From Hyphomicrobiales bacterium (lineage in GTDB: Bacteria; Pseudomonadota; Alphaproteobacteria; Rhizobiales; Methyloligellaceae), in contig JAJFHO010000015.1 of NCBI GenBank assembly GCA_021775575.1, forward strand, positions 1-51,003: DNA of 51,003 nucleotides. The letters run 5' to 3'. Shown piece by piece: positions 10,911 to 18,158 of this stretch. A program made the translations under genes and the position numbers. Under the pieces are notes generated by a model. That model ran no database searches and was not told the DNA's origin. It was given only the letters and a program-made list of their open reading frames with translations. How positions within the stretch are numbered: position 1 is the stretch's first letter; each line of letters opens with the position of its first letter.

Positions 10911-11103
10911 CAATGCTCCCGTCATCAGACATTTCCGCACGTCCCGCTGTCGGGCGGGAGGCGGCGCCTTCTTTCATAGTTGCCATATGACTGCGGCGAA
11001 AGCGGGGGCGAACCGCCGATGCCGCGTCATTCTTCCGTTATTAAGGTCTTTCGGCCGATTTTGGCCTGCCGGGGTTGCGCTTAATGTGAAAACCGCACCC
11101 TTC

Positions 11104-11727
11104 CTAACCGCTAACAGCGTCGATCAGTTCAACGGCAGCCTTAAACGCCGCTTCTATACCCAAATACGTGGTGTCGAGCAAGTGCGCGTCGTCGGCCGGT
11201 TTGAGGGGAGACTGGCTCCTGTTGCGGTCACGCTCGTCTCGGTCGCGGACATCGGCGAGCACTTCATCGAAGTTTTGGCCGTTATCCGCCTCGGCCAGCT
11301 CGGCATGGCGGCGGCGCGCGCGCTCCTCCGGCGAAGCGGTCACGAACAATTTTACGTCGGCGTCGGGGCATACCACGGTGCCGATATCGCGGCCGTCGAG
11401 AATGGCCCCGCCCGGAGTTGCGGCGATAGCGCGCTGATAGTTCAGCAGGGCCTGGCGGACGTCCGGATGGGTGGAAACGACCGATGCCGCGGCGCCGGTC
11501 TCCGCGGTGCGCAGCACGGGGTCATCCAGTGTTTCACGGTCGAGATTTCGCGCCGCGCGGGCCGCCGCCGCGCTATCGGCAGGATCGTTTCCCGCGGCAA
11601 GCACGTCGCGGGCGACCGCCCTGTAAAGCGCGCCGGTGTCGAGGTGGACAAGGCCGTATTCCTCCGCGAGGCGCCGGCCGAGCGTTCCCTTGCCGGACGC
11701 CGCCGGACCGTCGAGCGCGATGATCAT
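11104..11727 (-). CDS. cmk: Cytidylate kinase
   Basis: Cmk phosphorylates CMP and dCMP with ATP. The 207-residue protein begins [21 protein letters not shown] with the P-loop at residues 7-15, followed by the [11 protein letters not shown] substrate segment and the [18 protein letters not shown] core. The LID-like RARRRHAEL region is present. Its ATG overlaps the aroA stop as ATGA, so aroA and cmk are translationally coupled. rpsA follows downstream after a 190-base gap that probably carries its own promoter. Confidence 0.96.
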   Translation of the reverse strand: MIIALDGPAASGKGTLGRRLAEEYGLVHLDTGALYRAVARDVLAAGNDPADSAAAARAARNLDRETLDDPVLRTAETGAAASVVSTHPDVRQALLNYQRAIAATPGGAILDGRDIGTVVCPDADVKLFVTASPEERARRRHAELAEADNGQNFDEVLADVRDRDERDRNRSQSPLKPADDAHLLDTTYLGIEAAFKAAVELIDAVSG

Positions 11728-13055
11728 GCGCGTGTTTCCTCCGCCGCTCCGATATCGGCCCCGAGACCCACCATCAGGTCACCGAAACCGGTAAAGCTCG
11801 TCGCGATAATGGAGGCGTCGTCTATCGTGACAGGCGCGTCGCTCCCCAGACCCATGACAAGAAAAGCCATGGCGATCCGGTGGTCCAGATGGGTCGAGAC
11901 GGTTGCGCCGCCCGGCACCGTCGCGGCGCCGTTGACGATGAGCGTGTCGCCTTCGATCCTGTGATCGACGCCGCAGGCGGCCAGCCCCGCCGCGGTCGTG
12001 GCCAGCCGGTCGCTTTCCTTGACGCGGAGTTCGCCAAGACCCTCCATCCGCGTTTCGCCTTTCGCAAAGGCGGCGACGACGGCGAGAACGGGATATTCGT
12101 CGATCATTGACGGAGCCCTCGCCGCCGGTACGCTCACGCCGCTCAGCTCTCCCGCGGTAATGCTGATGTCGGCGACCGCTTCGCCACTCTCCTGGCGTTC
12201 ATTGTCGTAGCGGATGCCGGCGCCCATTTCCTCAAGCGTCTTGAAAAACCCGGTACGTGTCGGATTGACAAGAATATCGCGAAGCGTGACGTGCGATCCT
12301 GGAACGATCAACGCGGCGGCGATCACAAAGGCAGCGGAACTGGGATCGCCGGGGACCGCGATATCGCGTCCGCTCAACTCGGCGTCGCCCGCGACCGCGA
12401 TCGAGCGCCGGCCGCCTTCTTCTTCAATCGTGATTTCCGCGCCGAAGTGGCGCAGCATCCGTTCGGTATGGTCGCGGGTTGCCTGGCGTTCCACCACCGT
12501 GGTTTTGCCCGGCGCGTGCAGTCCGGCGAACAGGATGGCGGATTTCACCTGTGCCGAGGGCACCGGCAATTCATACTCGATGGGGATCAGGTTGGAGGTT
12601 CCCTCCAGCGTCAGCGGGAGCGTCTCGCGATCTTCCTGGATATTCAGTCCCATTTGCCGGAGCGGGGTCAGCACACGCCCCATCGGCCGGCTGCGCAGCG
12701 AGGCGTCGCCGGTAAATCCGGCGGTGAAGGGATGTCCCGAGACGATGCCCATCATCAGCCGGGCGCCGGTTCCCGAGTTGCCGAAATCGAGCTCGGTGTC
12801 CGGTTTGGCAAGTCCGCCGACGCCGCGGCCATGCACGCTCCAGACGCCATCGCGGCATTTGACGGCGGCCCCCATTGCCGCCAGAGCCCGGCCTGTGGCG
12901 AGCACGTCGTCGGCCTCCAGGAGCCCGGTGATATGGGTCACGCCGGTTGCCAGCGCGCCGAGCATCAGCGCGCGGTGCGAAATGGATTTGTCACCCGGAA
13001 CCCGGAGTGTGCCGGCAAGCGAGGATGATTTTCGAGCGGAGAGCATTTCGGACAT
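11724..13055 (-). CDS. aroA: 3-phosphoshikimate 1-carboxyvinyltransferase (EPSP synthase), class II type
   Basis: AroA joins phosphoenolpyruvate to shikimate 3-phosphate in the aromatic amino acid pathway. The 443-residue protein has PGDKSISHR at 20-28, [11 protein letters not shown] near 193, [10 protein letters not shown] and LRVKESDRL. The wording [11 protein letters not shown] and [15 protein letters not shown] resembles class II enzymes of the Agrobacterium CP4 group rather than the E. coli class. In the PEP-site loop it reads FGNSGTGAR, with glycine at the position that is alanine in CP4. Either Met1 (13055) or Met4 (13046) could be the start. It heads the leftward run and is divergent from the TIGR02300 gene. 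Confidence 0.96.
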   Translation of the reverse strand: MSEMLSARKSSSLAGTLRVPGDKSISHRALMLGALATGVTHITGLLEADDVLATGRALAAMGAAVKCRDGVWSVHGRGVGGLAKPDTELDFGNSGTGARLMMGIVSGHPFTAGFTGDASLRSRPMGRVLTPLRQMGLNIQEDRETLPLTLEGTSNLIPIEYELPVPSAQVKSAILFAGLHAPGKTTVVERQATRDHTERMLRHFGAEITIEEEGGRRSIAVAGDAELSGRDIAVPGDPSSAAFVIAAALIVPGSHVTLRDILVNPTRTGFFKTLEEMGAGIRYDNERQESGEAVADISITAGELSGVSVPAARAPSMIDEYPVLAVVAAFAKGETRMEGLGELRVKESDRLATTAAGLAACGVDHRIEGDTLIVNGAATVPGGATVSTHLDHRIAMAFLVMGLGSDAPVTIDDASIIATSFTGFGDLMVGLGADIGAAEETRA

Positions 13056-13194
13056 TCAGAGCGTGTGCAAAGGTGTTGACAGGGCGTTTTGGCCAAGTTG
13101 ACGCCGCGCGGATGCGGCGGGTTGCATTGAGCCGATTGGGCATTCCGGTGTCAACGGCCATGTCATTGCATTTCAAAAACAGCAGGATTTGGTT

Positions 13195-13237
13195 TTGACA
13201 GCGCGCCTTCCCCGTGGCAAGGGGGGGCCGCTGTCAA
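13195..13237. promoter_or_regulatory. Inverted repeat in leader of the TIGR02300 gene
   Basis: The nine bases TTGACAGCG (13195-13203) are exactly complementary to CGCTGTCAA (13229-13237). The 25-base loop can pair further (CCCC against a run of seven G). It lies 20 bases before the start codon at 13257. It could be an operator, a leader hairpin, or a terminator for leftward readthrough; TTGACA on its left arm also resembles a -35 box. The structure is seen in the sequence; its role is not known. Confidence 0.4.
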
Positions 13238-13256
13238 TTGGATTCAGGGTGATTTT

Positions 13257-13673
13257 ATGTCGAAAGCTGAACGCGGAACCAAGCGGCTTTGCGGCGAATG
13301 CGGTGCCAAATATTACGATCTGTGTCGTGATCCGATCACCTGTCCGCTATGCGAGGCTGTATTCGTTCCGGAAGTACGGGTCACCAGAGCGAGAGCGCCG
13401 GTGGCCCAAAAGACGCCTGTCAAACCGCCCGAACCCGCTCCCGAGCCGGAGAAAGTCGCTAGCGACGGTCCCGAAATTGTAAGTCTGGACGAAGTCAAGG
13501 CCGACGAGGATAGCGGTAACGACCCCGATGTCGATGATGTGGTCATCGATCTCGACGACGATGACGACTCCGACGACGACGACGATACTTTCCTGGCCGA
13601 CGATGACGACGACGACGACTCCAGCGTCGCGGTGATAATCCCGGGCAGCGTCAAGCCGGGACCGGAGGGTTGA
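13257..13673 (+). CDS. TIGR02300 family (FYDLN acid) protein with zinc-ribbon-like cysteines
   Basis: A 138-residue protein whose N-terminus (RGTKRLCGECGAKYYDLCRDP) matches the alphaproteobacterial TIGR02300/FYDLN family of unknown function. Cys12, Cys15, Cys29 and Cys32 are spaced as a zinc ribbon, with an extra Cys23. After a Pro/Glu linker the last 60 residues are extremely acidic, with runs of Asp broken by Ser, Val and Ile. No membrane segment is seen. Its position divergent from aroA and just before a tRNA-Ala gene is a conserved alphaproteobacterial arrangement. The acidic tail suggests a disordered, possibly nucleic-acid-mimicking region, but that is inference only. Confidence 0.85.
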   Translation: MSKAERGTKRLCGECGAKYYDLCRDPITCPLCEAVFVPEVRVTRARAPVAQKTPVKPPEPAPEPEKVASDGPEIVSLDEVKADEDSGNDPDVDDVVIDLDDDDDSDDDDDTFLADDDDDDDSSVAVIIPGSVKPGPEG

Positions 13674-13722
13674 GTCCGGCTTGGCGGCGCGCGCGCACCG
13701 TCGCCGGCAAGTTTTCCTTGAT

Positions 13723-13738
13723 CCGCCCGTTGGGGCGG
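13723..13738 (+). terminator. Short GC hairpin, possible terminator after the TIGR02300 gene
   Basis: CCGCCC (13723-13728) and GGGCGG (13733-13738) form a six-pair stem with a four-base GTTG loop, 50 bases after the stop codon at 13673 and before the tRNA-Ala gene. It is followed by CTTAACTAAAC rather than a clean T run, so intrinsic termination would be weak. Confidence 0.3.
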
Positions 13739-13786
13739 CTTAACTAAACATTCGCCGGGCGCGGGCCGCGCGCTCATGCGGAATGT

Positions 13787-13862
13787 GGGGCCATAGCTCA
13801 GTTGGGAGAGCGCGTGAATGGCATTCACGAGGTCGTCGGTTCGATCCCGTCTGGCTCCACCA
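13787..13862 (+). tRNA. tRNA-Ala (anticodon GGC)
   Basis: A 76-base cloverleaf with encoded CCA. The acceptor arms GGGGCCA and TGGCTCC pair with one G-T wobble. The D arm reads GCTCAGTTGGGAGAGC. The anticodon stem CGTGA/TCACG encloses loop ATGGCAT with anticodon GGC, and the T arm contains GGTTCGATCC. It lies between the TIGR02300 gene and hsp20, and an alanine tRNA at this place is typical of the group. Confidence 0.95.
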
Positions 13863-13896
13863 CTTTCCCCCATCCTGCCGGTGTTGCGCTCTTCGG

Positions 13897-13926
13897 CTTG
13901 AAAGCGGCGTACCGTTTTCCCATATT
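13897..13926 (+). promoter_or_regulatory. RpoH (sigma-32) type promoter of hsp20
   Basis: CTTGAAA at 13897-13903 and CCCATATT at 13919-13926 are separated by 15 bases, matching the heat-shock sigma consensus (CTTGAAA and CCCCATNT). Transcription would begin near 13933 and give a leader of about 110 bases ending in a ROSE-like hairpin before hsp20. The distance to the tRNA-Ala end (34 bases) leaves room for an independent promoter. Confidence 0.65.
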
Positions 13927-13933
13927 ACCGGTG

Positions 13934-14044
13934 GTCAAGTATTTCAGCGCCGCATGCGGGCTGAAGGTTGGGGCGATGCGCTTTTTGCGGTCGCCGCCGG
14001 CAAATTCGCAAGACGGTCGCAGTCGCTTGAAAAGGACTATGCCG
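13934..14044 (+). promoter_or_regulatory. ROSE-type RNA thermometer in hsp20 leader
   Basis: The last hairpin (14021-14038) pairs AGUCGCUU with AAGGACU around a GAA loop. It buries the Shine-Dalgarno AAGGA and leaves one unpaired G opposite it. This is the UYGCU/AGGA arrangement that defines ROSE elements: UCGCU is at 14023-14027. Two further hairpins precede it: TTCAGC/GCTGAA (13943-13965) and GGCGAT/GTCGCC (13972-13995). Leader length (about 110 bases), hairpin number and gene context (small heat-shock protein in a Rhizobiales-like genome) all fit the known class. Melting on heat shock would free the binding site. Confidence 0.72.
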
Positions 14045-14473
14045 ATGTCTCGAACGTCACTGCTCAACAGCCCCCTTTTGCTGGGTTTCGATGAAATCGA
14101 ACGCGTTCTCGACCGCGTTACAAAGGGCGCGGGGGACGGCTACCCGCCTTACAACATCGAGAGGATCGCCGAAGACGGCAATGACGGCGAAATGCTGCGC
14201 ATTACCCTTGCCGTCGCCGGTTTTACCCAGGATCAGCTCGACGTCGCGGTGGAAGACAATCAGCTGACAATCCGCGGCAAGCAGGATGAGGAGAATAACC
14301 GTGTCTACCTGCATCGCGGCATCGCGGCGCGGCAGTTTCAGAAGTCCTTCGTTTTGGCGGACGGGATCAAGGTTCGCAGCGCCGATCTCTCGAATGGGCT
14401 GCTGTCGGTCGAACTGGTGCGACCGGAGCCCGAACGTCAGATTCGCAAAGTGGAGATCAGACAGAGCGAATAG
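14045..14473 (+). CDS. Hsp20/alpha-crystallin family small heat-shock protein
   Basis: Small heat-shock proteins hold unfolding proteins in soluble complexes for refolding by Hsp70 and Hsp100. The 142-residue product starts MSRTSLLNSPLLLGFDEIERVL and carries the alpha-crystallin domain: YPPYNIERI near 35, LRITLAVAGFTQDQLDVAVEDNQL in the centre, and LSNGLLSVEL near the end. The ATG at 14045 is chosen over the one at 14039 because the AAGGA at 14032-14036 is 8 bases from it. Control appears doubly heat-dependent (RpoH-like promoter and ROSE hairpin). The DUF1150 gene follows 102 bases downstream, the usual alphaproteobacterial pair. Confidence 0.93.
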   Translation: MSRTSLLNSPLLLGFDEIERVLDRVTKGAGDGYPPYNIERIAEDGNDGEMLRITLAVAGFTQDQLDVAVEDNQLTIRGKQDEENNRVYLHRGIAARQFQKSFVLADGIKVRSADLSNGLLSVELVRPEPERQIRKVEIRQSE

Positions 14474-14575
14474 TGCCGCCGCCGGACAGGCAAGGCCCAA
14501 TCCGTACTACCCAGAGAATGCACTGGCCGAAATGGCGGTCGCAGGATCTGCCGGCCATCATTGGAGGTAAGAGTT

Positions 14576-14866
14576 ATGACCAACAAAGAAAACAATAAAT
14601 TGGAAACTCCTGAAATCGGCGATAGTGCCGGGGTCATGAGCGCGATCGAATTCGCGCGTCTCGGCGATGGGCAGGTCGCTTATATTCGCCAGCTCAAATC
14701 AGGAGAGGCAACTCGGTTATTTCCTACCCTCGCGGGTATTCCCGACGATATCGATCTCTTCGCCCTCCTGTCGGCGGACGGGACGCCGCTGTCGCTGAGA
14801 GACAGCCGCAATTCGATTATCGCGGATGCCATGGAAAATGATCTGAAGACGGTCAGCGTGCACTAG
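14576..14866 (+). CDS. DUF1150 family protein
   Basis: A 96-residue cytosolic protein (MTNKENNKLETPEIGDSAG) of a family common in alphaproteobacteria and often found directly after hsp20. The start at 14576 follows a strong GGAGGT site at 14563-14568; an upstream in-frame start at 14561 would remove it. The centre AYIRQLKSGEATRLFP and the C-terminal LFALLSADGTPLSLRDSR are the recognisable family parts. No function is known. Its TAG stop lies inside the CTAG that flanks the miniature element at 14863-15026, so the element joins the gene exactly at its last codon. Confidence 0.85.
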   Translation: MTNKENNKLETPEIGDSAGVMSAIEFARLGDGQVAYIRQLKSGEATRLFPTLAGIPDDIDLFALLSADGTPLSLRDSRNSIIADAMENDLKTVSVH

Positions 14867-15026
14867 GTTGAGGACTCATAAATATCATGCAATTCCACGT
14901 GGTGGACTTCGCCACTGCCTGCGTTATAAGAACTTGAAAATCATGAAGATTTCCCGCGTTCTTCTGCCTTGTCAGAGACAAAATCCACTGCGTGGAATGG
15001 ACGATATTTATGAGTCCTCAACCTAG
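14863..15026. mobile_element. MITE-like miniature transposable element with long inverted termini
   Basis: A 164-base segment flanked by CTAG on both sides (14863-14866 and 15023-15026). The inner ends are exact inverted repeats of 21 bases: 14866-14886 begins GGTTGAGGACTCATAAATAT, and its complement occupies 15003-15023. Weaker inverted similarity continues to about 45 bases (TTCCACGTGGTGGA against TTCCACGCAGTGGA). No open frame is present. Long inverted termini, small size and a CTAG target duplication fit a non-autonomous derivative of a DDE insertion sequence; IS5-like elements favour such YTAR targets, but the family is not identified. Confidence 0.72.
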
Positions 15027-15129
15027 AGCAGGTTCGACGATTTCTGAATCGCCGATCATGCTCTATCTGTTTGTCTTAACGCGCTTTCCGGCCGGAAAAC
15101 CGCCCATACTTTTCCTGAAAGCGCTCTAG
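15023..15129. repeat. Rhizobiales-type palindromic intergenic unit
   Basis: A 107-base noncoding unit bounded by CTAGAGC (15023-15029) and GCTCTAG (15123-15129). Read on the minus strand it contains GCGCTTTCAGGAAAAGT, CGGTTTTCCGG and AGCGCGTTAAGACAAACAG followed by AGAGCATGATC, a wording I recall from dispersed palindromic elements in Rhizobiales genomes. Internal inverted segments (TTTCCGG/CCGGAAA) would fold into hairpins in RNA. It fills the convergent gap between DUF1150 and ptsN, where it might serve as a bidirectional terminator or mRNA-end stabiliser; this is inference. Confidence 0.65.
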
Positions 15130-15174
15130 GTCATGACCCGGTGCAGGGCGCCGGCCGTACCGCGCCGGTTGTTT

Positions 15175-15639
15175 TCAAGCGGCGTGTGACGCCGCGGTCT
15201 CTGTCAAAAGCGCGTAGAGCGCGCCGCCATCCTTTGACGTGCGAAGTTTGTCGATCGATGCCGGCTCGCGCAACAGCCGCGAAATGCGCGCCAGTGCCTT
15301 GAGATGATCAGCGCCCGCACTTTCCGGCGCCAGTAGCAAAAAGACAAGATCCACGGGCTCGCCGTCGACGGATTCGAAATTCACCGGTTGCTCGAGGCGC
15401 GCAAACAGGCCGACGATATGGGCCAGGCCGCTCAGCTTGCCGTGGGGGATGGCTACACCGCGTCCCACGCCGGTCGAGCCGAGCCGTTCGCGCTGCAGCA
15501 GCGTGTCGAAGATGTCGCGCTCCGGCAGATCCGTGAGGCGCGCCGCATGCGCCGATAGCGTCTGCAGAATCTGCTTCTTGCTGTTCGCGGAGAGCGTGGC
15601 GATTACCCCGTCCGCGCTGATGAGATCACCGAGATCCAT
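15175..15639 (-). CDS. ptsN: PTS IIA-like nitrogen regulatory protein PtsN
   Basis: PtsN (EIIA-Ntr) receives phosphate from NPr and adjusts potassium, nitrogen and carbon responses in the cytosol. The 154-residue protein has the phosphorylated His66 in GVGRGVAIPHGKL and the C-terminal VFLLLAPESAGADHLKALARISRLL signature. The start MDLGDLISADGVIATL is typical. It lies 66 bases downstream of hpf and completes the conserved rpoN-hpf-ptsN order. Its end faces the palindromic unit. Confidence 0.94.
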   Translation of the reverse strand: MDLGDLISADGVIATLSANSKKQILQTLSAHAARLTDLPERDIFDTLLQRERLGSTGVGRGVAIPHGKLSGLAHIVGLFARLEQPVNFESVDGEPVDLVFLLLAPESAGADHLKALARISRLLREPASIDKLRTSKDGGALYALLTETAASHAA

Positions 15640-15705
15640 GATCCGCCTGACACCTCACTGTTAATAGTAGCCGATAATACATTCGAGCAAAACTCCGCCT
15701 AACGT

Positions 15706-16296
15706 TCAATCTTCCGAAGTCAGCTCGCCGCCGGGATCAATCCAGCCGATATTGCCGTCGGAACGTCTATAGACGACATTTATCCGCCCGTGGCTCGCAT
15801 TCTGGAAGACGACGAATGGCATATCTGACAAGTCCAGCTGCATAACCGCGTCACTCACAGGCAACTCGCGAATGACCGTTTTGGTCTCCGCGACAATGAC
15901 AGGATTTTCGTCGTCCTGTTCCTCCTGCTCTTCCTCCCCCGTCTGGATGACGTAGTAGGGAACCTGCATGTCCGCGTCCATCGCCGCGGGTTGTGTATGG
16001 TGCCGTTTCAGGCGGCGTTTATACCGGCGCAACCTCTTGTCGAGCCGCTCCAGCGCAAGATCGGCGCTCGCATAGGCATCGGCCGCTTCACCCCGGGTCT
16101 GCAGGCTGAGCCCGGTACGCAGCTGAATCGAACAGTCCGTTCGAAACGCGCCATGCTCCTTTTCGATCCGTACATGACCTGACTGGCTCTTGCCGACATA
16201 TTTTTCCAGCGTGTTTTCGATTCTCTCAACCACGTAAGATCGCAATGCCTCTCCGACGTCCAGGTTCTTGCCGGTAACTTGCAGTGTCATTGTCAT
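15706..16296 (-). CDS. hpf: Long-form ribosome hibernation promoting factor
   Basis: Long HPF binds idle 70S ribosomes and pairs them into inactive 100S dimers. The 196-residue protein begins MTMTLQVTGKNLDVGEALRS; residues 1-100 form the ribosome-binding fold, a Glu-rich linker follows, and the C-terminal 55 residues (VIRELPVSDAVMQLDLSDMP) form the dimerisation domain. Methionines at 16296 and 16290 are both possible; the frame is open to 16395 but the extra residues are not family-like. A TTGACA box on the minus strand lies about 200 bases upstream. It is downstream of rpoN, as in most Proteobacteria. Confidence 0.93.
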   Translation of the reverse strand: MTMTLQVTGKNLDVGEALRSYVVERIENTLEKYVGKSQSGHVRIEKEHGAFRTDCSIQLRTGLSLQTRGEAADAYASADLALERLDKRLRRYKRRLKRHHTQPAAMDADMQVPYYVIQTGEEEQEEQDDENPVIVAETKTVIRELPVSDAVMQLDLSDMPFVVFQNASHGRINVVYRRSDGNIGWIDPGGELTSED

Positions 16297-16583
16297 GTCC
16301 GGGAATCTGGAGGGGCCAACGTCTGCCGCCGCCTTTTCAGGGGGCCTGGTATGCCACTCAATCGGATCTTGGGCTACCTCCTGCGTCCAACGCAATACTG
16401 AGCCTCTGTCCTTCGGCCTTCAGCCGTGGGAGCGGACCCTAGACCAGGTGAAACAGTGCTGTCAATTTGAAACGCCTATTTTGTGAGCCTGCCATGCACA
16501 GCTTGTCAACAGGCTTGGATAACACGGAATTTTTGGCTGAACCCTGCCGATTATTTGTAGCGGAAATATGTCCGCCGTCAGCG

Positions 16584-18140
16584 TCAGGTCTGTGAGGACG
16601 CCGCCATTTTCTTTACCCGCCGCCGCTGGACCGAGGAGGGAATTCGCATCGACTCGCGGTATTTCGCGACCGTCCGGCGCGCGATATCGATTCCCTCCGC
16701 CTGCAGCAGATCGACGATTTTGTCATCTGAAAGAACCTTCGCCGGCGCTTCGTTGTCGATGAGCTGTTTGATCCGATGGCGGACTGACTCGGAGGAGTGG
16801 GCCTCGCCGATTCCCGATGACGACGCGATCGCCGAGGTGAAGAAATATTTGAGCTCGAATATGCCGCGGCTCGTGGCCATATATTTGTTGCTGGTGACCC
16901 GGCTTACCGTCGATTCGTGCATCGAGATTGCATCGGCGACGGTTTTGAGATTGAGCGGGCGCAGATATTGAACACCGCTTGTCAGGAATCCATCCTGCTG
17001 GCGGACGATCTCCTTGGCGACCTTGAGAATGGTGCGGGCGCGCTGGTCCAGGCTCTTGACGAGCCAGTTGGCGGTCTGCAGACAGTCGCTCAGATATGTC
17101 TTGTCTTCATCCGACGTCGCGGTCTTCCTTACCGTCGCATAATAGCCCTGGTTCACCAGCACTTTCGGCAGCGTGTCGTTGTTGAGTTCGACGTGCCACG
17201 CGCCATCGGGGCGCTGGCGCACGAACACATCCGGCACGACCGCCTGAACCGCGGTGCGGCCGAATGTCAGTCCGGGCTTGGGATTGAGCGATTTGATCTC
17301 GGCGATCATGTCGGCCAGATCTTCATCATCCGTCCCGCATGCGCGCTTCAGTCCGGAGAAGTCGTGTGCCGCGATCAGATGCAAATTGTTTATCAGCGTT
17401 TCGATCGCGGGATCGAAACGGTTGCGGTCTTTAAGCTGGATGGTCAGGCATTCGGCAAGATCGCGGGCGAAGACGCCGGCGGGCTCCAGTCCCTGCAACA
17501 CCGCCAGCGTCTCCTGGACCAGTTCCAGTGGCGCGCCGAGGCGTTCGGCGATGGCTTGCAGGTCGCCGCGCATATATCCGTCTTCGTCGACCATGTCGGT
17601 CAGATGATGCCCGACAAGCCGTTGCACCGGATCTTCCAGCGCCAGATGCGCCTGCTCGGTGAGATGATCGTGCAGGCTGATCTCCTCCGCGACATAGGCC
17701 TCCAGATTGGACTCGCCGCGCTCGCCCGATATAGAGCGGGAGGAGCTGACGTTCCAGGGGCCGTCGCCGAGCGGACCGGCTTGCGGTTCGCCAGACTCGG
17801 GAAATACATTCTCGGCTTCCGTGTCGTAAGCGCTGCCAGGGTCGTTTTCCACGCGGTTCTTGGAGAGGTCGAGCCACTCGTCGTCGGCGACTGTCCCGTC
17901 GCCCGCCCCGTCGCCATCCGCGCCCTTGGCCGGCTCGCGGTCCGCTTCGTTGCTCTCGCTGTCGCCGCCGTCGCGTTCCGGATCGTCCTCCTCCAGCAGC
18001 GGGTTGCGTTCCAGCTCGCCTTCGACATAGGCCGTAAGTTCGAGATTTGAGAGTTGCAGCAGCTTGATGGCCTGCTGCAATTGCGGGGTCATGACCAGGC
18101 CTTGGCCCTGTCTCAGCTCAAGTCGGGAGGTGAGCGCCAT
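16584..18140 (-). CDS. rpoN: RNA polymerase sigma-54 factor
   Basis: RpoN directs polymerase to -24/-12 promoters and needs an AAA+ activator. The 518-residue protein starts MALTSRLELRQGQGLVMTPQLQQAIKLLQ, the Gln/Leu-rich activator-interacting region, followed by a long acidic region II (about 60-130). The core-binding domain and HTH (MHESTVSRVTSNKYMATSRG) come next, and the C-terminal RpoN box reads ARRTVAKYRESMRIP. lptB is 18 bases upstream, and the lptB-rpoN-hpf-ptsN run is conserved. No -24/-12 site was found with confidence in this window. Confidence 0.97.
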   Translation of the reverse strand: MALTSRLELRQGQGLVMTPQLQQAIKLLQLSNLELTAYVEGELERNPLLEEDDPERDGGDSESNEADREPAKGADGDGAGDGTVADDEWLDLSKNRVENDPGSAYDTEAENVFPESGEPQAGPLGDGPWNVSSSRSISGERGESNLEAYVAEEISLHDHLTEQAHLALEDPVQRLVGHHLTDMVDEDGYMRGDLQAIAERLGAPLELVQETLAVLQGLEPAGVFARDLAECLTIQLKDRNRFDPAIETLINNLHLIAAHDFSGLKRACGTDDEDLADMIAEIKSLNPKPGLTFGRTAVQAVVPDVFVRQRPDGAWHVELNNDTLPKVLVNQGYYATVRKTATSDEDKTYLSDCLQTANWLVKSLDQRARTILKVAKEIVRQQDGFLTSGVQYLRPLNLKTVADAISMHESTVSRVTSNKYMATSRGIFELKYFFTSAIASSSGIGEAHSSESVRHRIKQLIDNEAPAKVLSDDKIVDLLQAEGIDIARRTVAKYRESMRIPSSVQRRRVKKMAASSQT

Positions 18141-18158
18141 GATTTCTGCCGATCGGTC

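Noticed and set aside
16490-16530. A DnaA-box-like sequence (TTGGATAACA) near a TTGTCAACAGG in the rpoN-hpf gap
   Set aside because: Only one poor match to the TTATCCACA consensus and no cluster, AT-rich unwinding element or dnaA/hemE neighbour, so no origin is claimed.
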